A stretch of 64,000 nucleotides of DNA from Elysia crispata (taxonomy: Eukaryota; Mollusca; Gastropoda; Plakobranchidae): NCBI GenBank assembly GCA_033675545.1, contig JAWDGP010005712.1, forward strand, positions 479,501-543,500, in the 5' to 3' direction. Shown piece by piece: positions 41,785-53,593 of this stretch. The notes below the pieces were generated by a model that was given only the letters and a program-made list of their open reading frames with translations, was not told where the DNA came from and did not search any database. The position numbers and the translations under genes are program-made. Position 1 is the stretch's first letter. Every line of letters starts with the position of its first letter.

Positions 41785-43977
41785 AAATATAGTTTTGATT
41801 CTTTCATTAAAATTTTACACCTGATAGCTTAATTGTAAGAGGTCGAACTACTCACAGCAACAACTTTCTTCTTCCTTAGCTCTATTTTAGTTAAAGCCCT
41901 CACCAGCCACCCATACCCATTAATCTTCCCGGTCTTGACAGCTGACCTGGGCTTGACCGGGATCATGCAGTATGGATGCTATGGTTCTACCCAGGCCAGT
42001 CCAGAAAGTTGAAAAACAAAATTACAAGCCCCATTTTAATCATTTCTACACCAAACCTGCATCCACACAGAGTACTTTTGATACTAAGCCTTGAATTATA
42101 AAGATTTTCTCTGGATTATTTTGAAATTTTGGTGTCTCTACTTTTAAAATTGTGTGTGTTAGAAAAGAAAGAAAACTAGGGGAAGATGGCTATTTATAGT
42201 AACGTTTTTTTTCCTTAATTAAAGAATATCTTGAAAATTGAAAAAAATTAAGGACCAAATTAATTTTTTTTTTCAAATTATTCAAACCAAGGTTTTGTTC
42301 TTTATTATCAAATTTACAAATTCATGGAGTCATTCCTTTAAGTGCCTGAATTTTTCACCCAAACTTCTTTTAAAATTTTAGCAAACAGTATTAACAATCC
42401 ACCATAGAACTTTATCTATACTATCATGATAAGTGCTTAAACGATGTATGAAGAATTTGTGGTGAACTGCTAGGAACACCAAAACTGAAGCTAAATAATT
42501 CAAGAGCATGTTTGTGTGTGAACTCATAGAGTAACATTTTATTAATGCATAGTTTTAATGTCGAAGATGATATGCACTCAACTTATCTGTGCAATAAGTT
42601 TTACTTTGCAGTTGGAAACAATATGAAGAGATAGATAGCTACCAGTTGATCACTTCCCTTGAACACAGTGTGTGAGGGATAAAAAATCATTAAAAAAGAC
42701 TGAAACACATTTTATCAGCATGTCTTTTACAAAAAATCCTTCTCTTCATTTTTCAAATAACTAAATTTTTCACCGGTGGTACAATCGATCAATGATAAAG
42801 AATGTTTTTAGATAGATTTGTTTTATGAATATCTTATTTATTGCATGTGGCTGAGTAACGATACAAGTAACCCTTATGTGTGACTGTGCGCAGTTTGTTA
42901 TTTATTTGCTTTTAACTGTTGAAAGTTCGTGCAGTATGCCTAATAGGGTATGGCTAAAAATGGATAGTAATGGATTAAAATGCGGTATAACTCAAAGGCC
43001 GAAGATGACTCCACTGATTTTTTTTGGTGAGTGCAAACTTACACACTTCCCTTTCACTCTCGCAAAACTTTGAATGAAAACTAACCTTAAACTTTTATAA
43101 TATCGCACTTTAAAATTGATGACATGTGTGTCTAAAATTAGAAACATTAAGTTGGATTCTAAGGGACACTGTGAAAAAACTAAATAACTTAGAAAGATAG
43201 TTACAAGTTTATAAACAGAAACGATTTTAGATAATCCTTTTATCAAAAAGCCAACACCAGTCTCTTTTTTGTTAAGCTCGTATTCTGAAATATTTAAAGG
43301 TTGAAAAAAAAAAGAGAAATAAGCCCAGTGCTAGCAGACCACTCAATGCACAGGTAGTCTGTGACCTGACCCCTGCATGACCTGGGTCATGGTTACTTGG
43401 TCAGCACTGGTCAGCTAACTAAAAGTTCACAGGAATAACACTGTGTACTATACATTTCATTTTATGGTACAGTTTTAATTCTCTATTTATAATATATAAT
43501 CTATATAGATAGATAGTTGTGTGTCAAATAACAATAAAACTTTGAAGTCATGGACCGCATAACTAGGTAGGACAATTTTTCTTAATATAGATAGATATAG
43601 ATCTTGATCGATATATGTTAGTCTAGACTTGTCTTGCTGCATCAGAAAAAAAAAGAGAAGCAAAATTCTGTAAATGTGTAACCAGGTTGAAATTTTTGAC
43701 TAAATTAGAGAAATGACTTTCAAATGTTGAAAATGAACAATCATAATCAGGATCCTATTGGCCTCTTCATTTCTTTACTGATAACTTAATGGCTAGAAGT
43801 AGAATGTTTTGTTTGCACCTGAATTAGAATCCAAATTGTAAAAAACTTATGAAAGGGCATGGAACATTTTATAGTGCTGAAATGGTAAAGTTAGGCTATT
43901 AAATCAACCTACTTTTATTAGAATAACAAGTAGTAATATTGTTTATTGGTTGTAGGGAACAAATAGACTTTTATATC
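41785..43977. other. No gene recognised; sequence present only in the first duplicate
   Basis: AT-rich sequence with no recognisable exon. Together with R copy C it forms the 4.2-kb interval missing between the second copies of segments A and B. Confidence 0.5.
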
Positions 43978-45839
43978 TGACTCATTCTCAAAAGGTGCCT
44001 TTTTCAACCATAGTCACAACATATTAGAATTTAAAAAGAAAATACAGCTCCAAGTCTACATTTTTTAAGTCCTACGCTTTGCACATTTAATAAAGAGATA
44101 TTTTCAACAACATCATGTTGTTTATGCGTGTCTTGTAAAATTTATGAGATGTTAAAAAAAAACCCAGTTTTTCTTGTGGATTTTTGATACATTTTTGGGT
44201 GGTGATTTTCTCTAACCTTCAGCTTTTGTCTAGTTCGTTTTCAGAGTAAAATGGTAATTGATTTTGCAAAAGGAATGATTAAAGCTTAATTTTTTATTCA
44301 TCATTGAGGAAAGGAACACTATTTTGCAATGACAAACATATTTTCCTGCTCTACTTAGACGTATTGCTGTAATTGCATTGTGTCGTCATGGCCCATTGAA
44401 ATAAAAGCCTTTTATAACTCTCAACAAGATATGATAATTGATCCAATCTGATTCACCAGCATTGCCATGCATCAAACTTTATTTTAGAAGCAACTTAGGC
44501 ATAATGTTATATCAACTGAGCTGAAAATAAAGGTCTGTTCCACAATATTGTATGCCTGTGTCATTGCGATATGTCTAAGATCGCAGCCGCCACCGATTCA
44601 CCAAGGCTTATTTTGATTCTTTGACACCGTCAGAACTTTCTAGCATGGATAGAAAACTCAATAAAGCCCACTTCTGCGAAAGCAGGAGCAAAGAATTTTC
44701 CAAGAAGAAGATTTCTTTGTTTGTGTCATTCTGTTTAAATGCACTGACCGGCGATATGTCTAAGACCAGCAATGCCTCTGAGATACCCTAGAACTATTTC
44801 ATCCATTTCATCTTTAGGAGATTTATCTAAAAAGCGATTTTAAAGGAATTTTAAAGTTCAGAGAGCTTTTGTTTTGGATATAATAACTATTTTGAATGTG
44901 TATGAGGCAGTTCAGACCAATAGATCTACTAGATCTAGATATAGAGCCTAGATCCATATTACAAATAATGTAATACAGATAGTTTTTTCTCCATTTGGTG
45001 CTTGTAATAACCTAAGTAGGCCTAGATCTATGTTAAATTATACCTAGTAAGGGCAACTTTAAGTGATTAAGTTCTATATTTTGTCTTAGTCAGTACTTAG
45101 ATGTAATGATGACACAATTTATGCCAATACATCTGAGAACAAAATTGTTTTTTTTTTTTTTTAGTTGATGTTTCAAATAAGAATCTGGTGCTTGCAATAA
45201 CTTAAGCTGACCTAGATCTATGTTAAACTATGCCTAAGGGCAATTTAAAGTGACAAACACAAAAGTCTGTAATTTGTCTTAGTAAGTACTTAGATGTAAT
45301 AATGTCACAATTTATGTCATCAATGTCAGAGAACAAAACTGTGGGTTTTTCTTCTTTATTTTATGTTTCAAATAAGAATTTTGTTTGATGTGAACAGATA
45401 TTGACAAAAGTACTCAAAATGAGCATTTATTAATGAGTTAATATGACTGTTACAAAAACCCAAAAACTTCTGTAGCAATTATTGACTTAGATGTAACAGT
45501 GACACAAAGTTTGCTTTCCCTAAAAAATATTTTAATTTTCAGTTGAATTTTTTTTACCTAGACATGATTACACAGTATTTAACTCAATTTATCTTTTGAA
45601 AATCAAGTGGGGACATAATTCATAAAACAAAATTATGAAATAAGGCAAATAATTTATTACGTCTAAGTATGTATGACACTATTCGAAAAATATAGCTTCC
45701 TTTCCTAAAAGAGATGCTCAACTATCTTAAGAATAATTTTATTCCATCCTTAGGATGCTTACACTGCTATGTGTAAAAATACAAAATGAAAATAAAGCCC
45801 CAATTTCAAAAATTGACACAACTATTTGAGAATGAGTCA
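43978..45839 (+). mobile_element. R element, copy C (1.86 kb, both TIRs present)
   Basis: Starts TGACTCATTCTCAAAAGG and ends ATTTGAGAATGAGTCA, inverted repeats of each other, with TC directly outside both ends (43976-43977, 45840-45841). It includes the roughly 315 bases missing from copy A and carries the same internal duplication of about 190 bases. No transposase is visible, so it is nonautonomous. Confidence 0.85.
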
Positions 45840-46003
45840 TCTCTAAGGCCCTACACCTAAGTTTTAGTCCTTGGTCTAGTCTCCAGTCTTGCTTTAAGGG
45901 TAAATATTGTTCAAGATGTTGCTCTGAATAAGTGGTAGGACTAAATTTAGTTTACTGACTTAAGATAGTCAGATTTTTGAGCCTTTGCTCTCTCATGATG
46001 AGG

Positions 46004-46383
46004 GCTCTATGAACTAGATCTTAGAAGTATAATTGTAAAGACATGAAAAATATAGGCATCAGCTATTAAAATCCTAGATCTAAATCTAATCTCCTAGAGA
46101 ACTGAAGTTTTTACCCTAAACCTTGGAACTGGAGACAAAAGTATTAAATTCAAATGCACTCATTTCTATTAACTGGAGCGACAAGTTTCAAAATCAATGT
46201 GAAGGCCTGATAAATCACTCTGTAAAAAGAACTACCTAGAGTCTAGATATAGTCTAAATTTAATACTAAAAAGTCGGTCACATGAAGAAACAATGTAGAT
46301 CTAATAGTGACTAGACCTAGGTTTTGATGTAGATTAGATCCGTCTAGATCTTGATCCTAGACAAAGATGAACGCAGGGTAATG
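46004..46383. repeat. Segment B: first copy
   Basis: 380 bases from GCTCTATGAACTAGATC to AATG, repeated at 47644-48047 with very few substitutions. The copies differ in length by exactly 24 bases. Confidence 0.95.
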
Positions 46384-47645
46384 TTACTGCTTTCTGTGAT
46401 TTACTGGCTCAACTGAGGCATCATAACGGTTTACTAATAATAGTATACCCATAAAAGCCTACATTCTAGCTTACAGATGATTGAGCACTACGCTCCTCAT
46501 ATTTATCTCTTCTTTTCTTCTTTTGAGCTGAACATCATCAGTATCGATTAGGTCTAAAACTTCCCCCTAGGCTCCACCTGGCCCTGTAAAACAAAATATT
46601 AAATCTGACATTTAGATCTAGATTTAGAATTTTTCGCTTCGGAATGAAAATCACCTAGTATAACTTTAGTCTCATGTCATGCCCAGTTTCGATAATAAGA
46701 TCAGATTTACTCTAGATCTAGATTCTCACTCTACTTCGGGTTTTCAATATGGATCTTAATAATTGTTTAGATTCAGATAAGACTACATTCTAGCTTTATG
46801 CTGGATGCTTTCAGTGCACGCACTTGCATGTTAGCTCTTGGCTTTCAGAAATCATTTAAGAGCTATCAGCAGCGTATTCCTGCTTGATATGAACAAACAC
46901 TAACACATTTAAGCTACAATATTCAAAGAACACTACTCTTGTCTGTTTTCTTTATTTTTAGGGATTTGACCTCTGGGGATTTTCAATACATGCGTCTGAC
47001 ACGTTGAAGCACAAGAAATGTGTGCTTCAGATTATTGAGACATAATCGCAACTGGAGTTTTTAAAAACATTTTTATGTATTTGTACCATTAATTACTGGT
47101 ATGATGTGCTTTACTTGAATAAGTTTTTTGTGCTTTAAGTGTATGCCCAAAAGTTACAAAATTGTAATACATGTACAAGATGTTCTCTTGCAATATATCT
47201 GTCCTTCCCATAAATTAATATGTGAGGTGAAGTATATTTTTTGGGAAACTATTTATTGTGGAAGCCAAAGAAACATTTATGTATAACATTACGTAAAGCT
47301 TTATAAGATTAAGAAAATTCCATGTAACGGTATGACATATCGAAGCATAATTAATCAGTGTTTGCCATAATATTTGAGGGATTTTGCACCTTAATGATAA
47401 TCTTAATCAACAGAGAGCGCACTAAGTTTCTTTTGGGCCAAGATCTTATCTTTCAAGCTCTCAAACTATGGAACAAATCCTCCAATTCTAATAAACCTGG
47501 CCTTTCATTACATTGTTTTAAAATCAGACTTAAATCATATTACATTTTTAATCAAGTAGGCCTATAGCTTATTAATTTTAATGCAATGTAACCATAAAAT
47601 CTCATATACAAATTTTTAATCTAATTTTGTGCTTTTCATTTTAGC
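46380..47645. repeat. Segment A': second copy
   Basis: Second copy of 40513-41784, joined directly to the end of B at a 4-base overlap (AATG) and to the start of B' at a 2-base overlap (GC). Confidence 0.95.
47401..47567 (+). mobile_element. LINE ORF2 C-terminal relic, duplicate
   Basis: Carried along in segment A'. The protein translation is the same as that of the first copy. Confidence 0.55.
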
Positions 47646-48047
47646 TCTATGAACTAGATCTTAGAAGTATAATTGTAAAGACATGAAAAATATAGGCATC
47701 AGCTATTAAAATCCTAGATATAAATCTAATCTCCTAGAGAACTGAAGTTTTTACCCTAAACCTTGGAACTGGAGACAAAAGTATTAAATTCAAATGCACT
47801 CATTTCTATTAACTGGAGCGACAAGTTTCAAAATCAATGTGAAGGCCTGATAAATCACTCTGTAAAAAGAACTACCTAGAGTCTAGATATAGTCTAAATC
47901 TAATACTAAAAAGTCGGTCACATGAAGAAACAATGTAGATCTAGATCTAGATCTAGATCTAGATCTAATAGTGACTAGACCTAGGTTTTGATGTAGATTA
48001 GATCCGTCTAGATCTTGATCCTAGGCAACGATGAACGCAGGATAATG
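47644..48047. repeat. Segment B': second copy
   Basis: Second copy of 46004-46383, 24 bases longer because of an AGATCT expansion at 47937-47966. Confidence 0.95.
47937..47966. repeat. (AGATCT)5 hexamer array
   Basis: Five perfect AGATCT units where the paralogous position in segment B has one. The unit is its own reverse complement. Confidence 0.97.
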
Positions 48048-48126
48048 AGACTTGTGTAGCGACTAAGAAGAAAATATACGTTTGTTTTTTTTTTTAACGA
48101 TCACAAAGATAAACAAATAAATTTAC

Positions 48127-48250
48127 CTGTATGTAGTTCTTAAAATGAATTAAAAGTATCACACCCCTTCTTCTGTTGTGTCTCCCCTCCTGCCTAACGG
48201 CCTCATCAGCACGCTCGCAAATGAATGCAGAAGAAGAGTGGACGACTACA
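48127..48250 (-). other. Candidate CNBP noncoding first exon
   Basis: On the minus strand a strong donor CATACAG/GTAAAT lies at 48127/48126. It is preceded by a segment that contains CTCTTCTTCTG, which would fit the pyrimidine-rich cap region typical of CNBP mRNA, a known TOP message. This is inference: exon limits and linkage to CNBP are not shown, and the acceptor would be the one at 39975. Confidence 0.25.
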
Positions 48251-48262
48251 TTATTAAATCAA
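48218..48262 (+). CDS. Candidate first coding exon of an unrecognised + strand transcript
   Basis: ATG opens MNAEEEWTTTLLNQ and is followed by a donor-like CAAG/GTAAAG near 48262. I did not find a partner exon downstream, and the peptide is not one I recognise. It overlaps the candidate CNBP noncoding exon on the other strand, so at most one interpretation may be right unless the promoter is bidirectional. Confidence 0.2.
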
Positions 48263-48509
48263 GGTAAAGAGAAAATTTTTTGTGGTAGTCGGGTATCGTT
48301 GAACTTTTTTTCAGTTATGATATGCTGTAGAATATGTTTAAAATATTATAAAACAGCCACCAACTTAAACTTATCGGCAAATAAATCAGTATGGTATGTT
48401 TCAATATTTGTGATTTAGCTTTTCTATATTTAAAGTATGTTGTTGCTCTATTTGTTATTGTCAGAAAATGAAACTAAATGAAGCTAATGGGATAAATGAC
48501 TTACTTGAC

Positions 48510-48640
48510 TTATCGCCATTCAGCATCGTAGTCGTCAGACTGCAACGCCTCGGCTGCCTTTTGTATTCCTGTGCATAGTATCCTCCACTGATCCCTCTGT
48601 TCTGCGATCTTTTTCAGGTTTTCAATGTATTTGAAAATGT
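48510..48640 (-). mobile_element. LINE ORF2 3' tail fragment
   Basis: The minus strand reads ENLKKIAEQRDQWRILCTGI then QKAAEALQSDDYDAEWR and a stop at 48512-48510. This looks like the conserved last residues of an endonuclease-type LINE ORF2. The frame is intact over this short stretch, so the insertion is younger than the LINE in PEX26 intron 1. It is severely 5' truncated. Confidence 0.6.
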
Positions 48641-49181
48641 CAATGTCAATGGGATAAATACCAAAAAGAAAAACGCATGATGATTATGTCATATTCGTTA
48701 ATATCTGCTATTATTTCGGATTTTCTTTGATCATATGTCGTTTCGTGCTTATTTTTTCAAGGTTCGACACTCTCCTTCGCCTTCAGAATTTGAATTGCAG
48801 TTTATAATTATTGTATGCTATACGCCAATGAATGACACGTCGATATTTTGTAGCTGGGGTTTATTTAAAAAAAATATTCAGTAATCGAAAGTAATGGTCC
48901 ATGAAAACATAACGTCATGTTGTGTGTTTTGCACACGGCAAAAATTAGAATGGGAGATAAAAATGCGCTTGAAACACAGTTCATGGCCAGGTGTGCGTGA
49001 GGACAAGCGTAAAGTAGTTGTTGTGTAGATACGCAATACAGACATTTTCAGGAAATACTGCTAGTGTTTTTCACGTTTTTTTTTTCTCATATAAATGAAT
49101 ATAATCGGCAATCTCATTTAGAATAAATTTTCCTCTTCACACAGTAAAAAAAAAAAAACGACAAAAAACAAACAAACAAAC

Positions 49182-49212
<31 letters not shown>

Positions 49213-51079
49213 GTGCCGACACTGACGATAGCAGTTTGGTACATGTGTGTATTTCAAATGAAAATGAGAAGTCGGTAAAAGCTAAAAAAAAATTGGAGTG
49301 CCCTTGTCTCTAACATTGTTTTTAATAGCACTATTAATCTCTTGAAATTAAAAATAACTAAGTAAATAGAGAAACTTACATACAAATATTCAGTTTATAG
49401 AGATTGATAACAGAGGTTTGTTAAAAAAAAAAACATTTTCCCAATATTGACAAAGTAAAGGCAAAACTGATCTATCAGAAATATTTCTTTAAAAAAAAGG
49501 AGGGTGGGGAGGGGCACATTTGACAAGAAAAACATTGAGGTGGTCAATAATCTTTGCATCTTAAGTAAAAAAAAAAAAAAAACATCCCCAGAAATACCAT
49601 TCAACTAATTTGTGGAACACATGCTGGTTTAGGGGCAATAAAATTTGCTGTGTCAAATGCTCCTTAATTAAAACATATAGATGTCAAGGTTACAATATTC
49701 GCAAAAGTCTTTGAAATTTTAAAAATACAAATTTTAATGACACAAACGTTGCGAAATTGTCGTTAACGTTGCACATATCATCCACGGCTTTTAGTCTTAC
49801 TAAACGTCAAACTGTATTCGCAGAACATAATATAATATTATAGTCTATCCGTATAGATCTAGCACTCTTGGAGAAACGGCGACGTTACCTATACCATTTG
49901 CGGGATCGTGCGCTAATGATGGCGATTATAAGTAGCTTAAGATACCAACCCTGAACCGTTCTTTTCCCTTTTTTTTCAACAGCTTTGTTTAAATTTGATG
50001 CCCTACGTTGGTTTCTTTGACAACGATGAGTTACGGGATAAGATTGTGTGAGACCTAAGTGGTCGAGTTGCGCGTTTCTCTCCCATCAAAGAATTCGACC
50101 ACAGGAAATTCTGAATTTAATATTGCCCTAGTCATAGACTGAAAATCAGCCACAGCAACAAAAAACAAGAGAATACAACAAACATGGCATGAGCAATAAA
50201 TACAGCTGCAGCAATAAGAACAACAACAGCAGCAGCAATAACAAAAAATACAACTATAGAAGCACCAGCAATGGCGGCATGCTTTATTTACCAATTGATA
50301 TCGAAAACACTAAGATTGCTCCAAGCTGATCGTGTTGTACAGGATGACACTCACAAACTCGAGGAACTTGGAAGCGGTGCGTGAGAACTGTCGAAAGGGC
50401 TGCAACTTTATATCCAATGCTTCAGCGAAGCCACCTATATAAACGAAATTATTCAGTGAAAATGCTCAGCTATGTAAGGGTATCTTAAAAATAATAATTG
50501 TACTATGTATGATCCTCACCTTCCTAAGCATATACCCGGTAAGCCTAAAATATACACTTACATAAGTACATTTGAGCTTAGATGCAGGATCAAATGCGAC
50601 AAAATTCGTATTGTACGATACACATCAAATATTGCTTGGAATCATTTCTAGTTTTAGCATTAGAAATTATATTTTATTTTTTGACGCTAAAATGGAAATG
50701 TGGAGTTTATTTTTTTACCCACGAAGACAGGACAGATCGGTTTGACAGTATTTCCACAGGATACACAGTATTTAAAAAAAGAAAACAGCAAAAAAAAAAA
50801 CAAACAAAAAAACAGCAAAAAAAAACCTGCATAATAGTTAATTCTTCTAAGAATTTGTATCAGTGACAAAAATAGCAACTTTTGTTTCGTTGTCGCTTGT
50901 CGATGAAAAAAAAAAGTACTTAAAATTAAAGGCAAGTAAATAGAAAGAGCTATCTTTTCAAATTTGAAGTGGTATTAGTACTGATAATATTTAGTAATGA
51001 TAGAAATTTGGTTGATTTTTTTAAAAATACACACAAGATAGTGACCACAGATCTTTTCTGTATTAGAAAAAAAATGAGA
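48641..51079. other. No gene recognised
   Basis: Noncoding sequence with an (AAC)n run (49185-49211), several A-tracts and an interrupted GCA/ACA-rich stretch near 50150-50280. Frames of 60-95 codons here have no recognised similarity. Confidence 0.5.
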
Positions 51080-51185
51080 CCCCGTCGTGCGGGCACTAAA
51101 AGATGAGGGGCTCCAATCCATGAAAATCTCCGCGCAGGGCGAGCGTTCTGAACTCACAGTCCCTAGCGCTCCAGTACAAGTTATA
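51080..51185 (-). repeat. tRNA-like sequence, probably tRNA-derived SINE
   Basis: On the minus strand the order is GGAGCGCTAGGGACTGTGAG, GAACGCTCGCCCTGCGCGGA (anticodon-arm-like) and GGATTGGAGCCCC (a decayed B-box). It is markedly more GC-rich than its surroundings. A SINE head fits better than a working tRNA. Confidence 0.4.
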
Positions 51186-51212
51186 TATTGATTGTCTTTT
51201 TGCTTTGCATTG

Positions 51213-51214
<2 letters not shown>

Positions 51215-51309
<95 letters not shown>
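51215..51309 (+). repeat. (ATT)n microsatellite
   Basis: About 31 uninterrupted ATT units, joined by a short GTGGTCGT segment to the AGT array that follows. Confidence 0.98.
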
Positions 51310-51310
<1 letters not shown>

Positions 51311-51319
51311 GTGGTCGTT

Positions 51320-51777
<458 letters not shown>

Positions 51778-52121
51778 ACTGATTTTTTAAAGTAAGAATA
51801 TTGCTGCGACTGATTTATCCATTCTCTTTTACTCAGCTTTTATACAAGACCTCTGGTGTCTACTGCCTCGAGATAACCTAAAGTACGTTGTCAGATTTAC
51901 ATCATTTGATAATGCAAATAATATTGTAACTTAAGTCAAACCACTAAGGGTGCTAGTAAAAATGCCAATTAACTTATTTGAAGTCTAATATACAAGATTG
52001 GAAGTGACATTTCGATAAACAATTATAAATGAGCTATAACGGACAAAAAGGCATGTTTTTTTTAGAAGATTGACACTGCACACGGCCCATTTTATTCCCA
52101 TGAAGCAGCAGCAGTTATATA

Positions 52122-52423
52122 ATGGCGTCCGTAGCCCAGTCTATCCTGCAAACAACCATTCAGTCTTTCATAACTTCAGAAGCAGAAGAGTATATAGTTG
52201 AAGACCCTTAGATAGATCGACCAAAAATACACACACCAGACACAGTGATACAAGCTCAGACGACCTAGATTTGTTCTGTTGAGGACATCTCCAGAAACAC
52301 TTTTTATGAAACCAAGGGAGAAAATCAGTATGTTATCATTAGGATGTCACGGGCTAAACCCAGCTGAGGGATTGAGGAACAAAAAACCAACAGTCAAGAC
52401 TTGGCATTAAATAACTTTTCAAG
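52122..52423 (+). other. Candidate nischarin noncoding first exon with an upstream ORF
   Basis: ATG at about 52122 opens a clean reading frame of about 30 codons (start MASVAQSILQTTIQSF, end EEYIVEDP) closed by TAG. A strong donor AAG/GTAAGA follows at 52424. The next acceptor that fits a nischarin leader ends at 56204. Linkage to nischarin is inferred from order and splice signals only. The peptide is not one I recognise and could be the start of another gene. Confidence 0.3.
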
Positions 52424-53499
52424 GTAAGATAATCCCCATTCTAGATCTGGTTAAAATTTGCATCACACACTTTAGAATTTTGTAAACTGTTAGAAATCTA
52501 GATCTAGAACATAATTTGGAAAAAATATTGGTGCCCGCCGATTTTCCTCTAGATCTAGACTAGACCTATAGGCCTATAGATCTAAATCTAGATAGGTCTA
52601 GATCTAGATATCTAGTATAAACTATAATCTAGATCTAGATCTATGAATGATGTAATACTAACAAAGTCCATTTTCATAAATGTTACTTTACTTATGTATC
52701 TAGATTCTTGAGCTCAGCAATATGTTATATAGCAACGGAAAACATCTAGTGGTATTATTCGAGGTTACATTCTACCTCTAGAACTAATTTAGGCCTATAA
52801 CCAAGATCTAGAATCTAGATTTCAGTTACGATTTGCATCGGCACACTGAGATCCATGTAAATCTAACTTTAGAACACTGTTGTGACAAAATTTCGATGCC
52901 TGTCAATTTTGTCATAAGGCCTCCAAACAACTCGATCTGTCATTCCAAACTCCAAACCCAGCACCTATCTAATCTGCAACTCTTGATGCTAGATCTACAT
53001 TGAGATGGCGGTCACAAATTTCTTTTTAGCTTGGTGTGTCTACAGAAGTCGATTTTCAAATGCAATGAATCAAAAAAGACAGAAGTAAATGAACTGTTTG
53101 GCTCAAATATATCACAGACTTAACACACAACAAGTTCCACCTATTTCAGTAAGATTAAATTAATAAAATATGGCTGGAATTCTTCAATTAATTTCAGAAA
53201 TGGTTTCCTTTTATCTTTTTTTATCTCTTGTATGTTGCAACTCAGTTTTGAAGTAATGATCTATAGTTTTTCCAATTTGTATTGAATAGATGTTTCATGT
53301 AAATACTTAGGCCTATAGAATGTTTCATTTCCAGGGTTTTCTGCATTATGTGCCATTTTACTGTTGATGCTGTTGAAATTCAGTAAATTTATATTGCAAC
53401 TGAATTCTAACATGTTCGCTTTTCTCGTGATGTTTAATATTAAGTTGAATAGGTTGATGTCCTTTTATTTTGACCCTAACTTTTGCTTGATGCAGTCTC

Positions 53500-53593
<94 letters not shown>

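Noticed and set aside
46004-48047. B-A'-B' as a solo element with long terminal repeats
   Set aside because: The 380-404 bp direct repeats flank 1.26 kb, but the ends are not TG...CA, no target duplication was seen, and A has a near-identical copy elsewhere that is not flanked by B. A tandem duplication explains everything.
50055-50294. Cys-rich frame on the minus strand
   Set aside because: It comes from an interrupted GCA/ACA-rich stretch. The Cys spacing follows the repeat and not a known domain.
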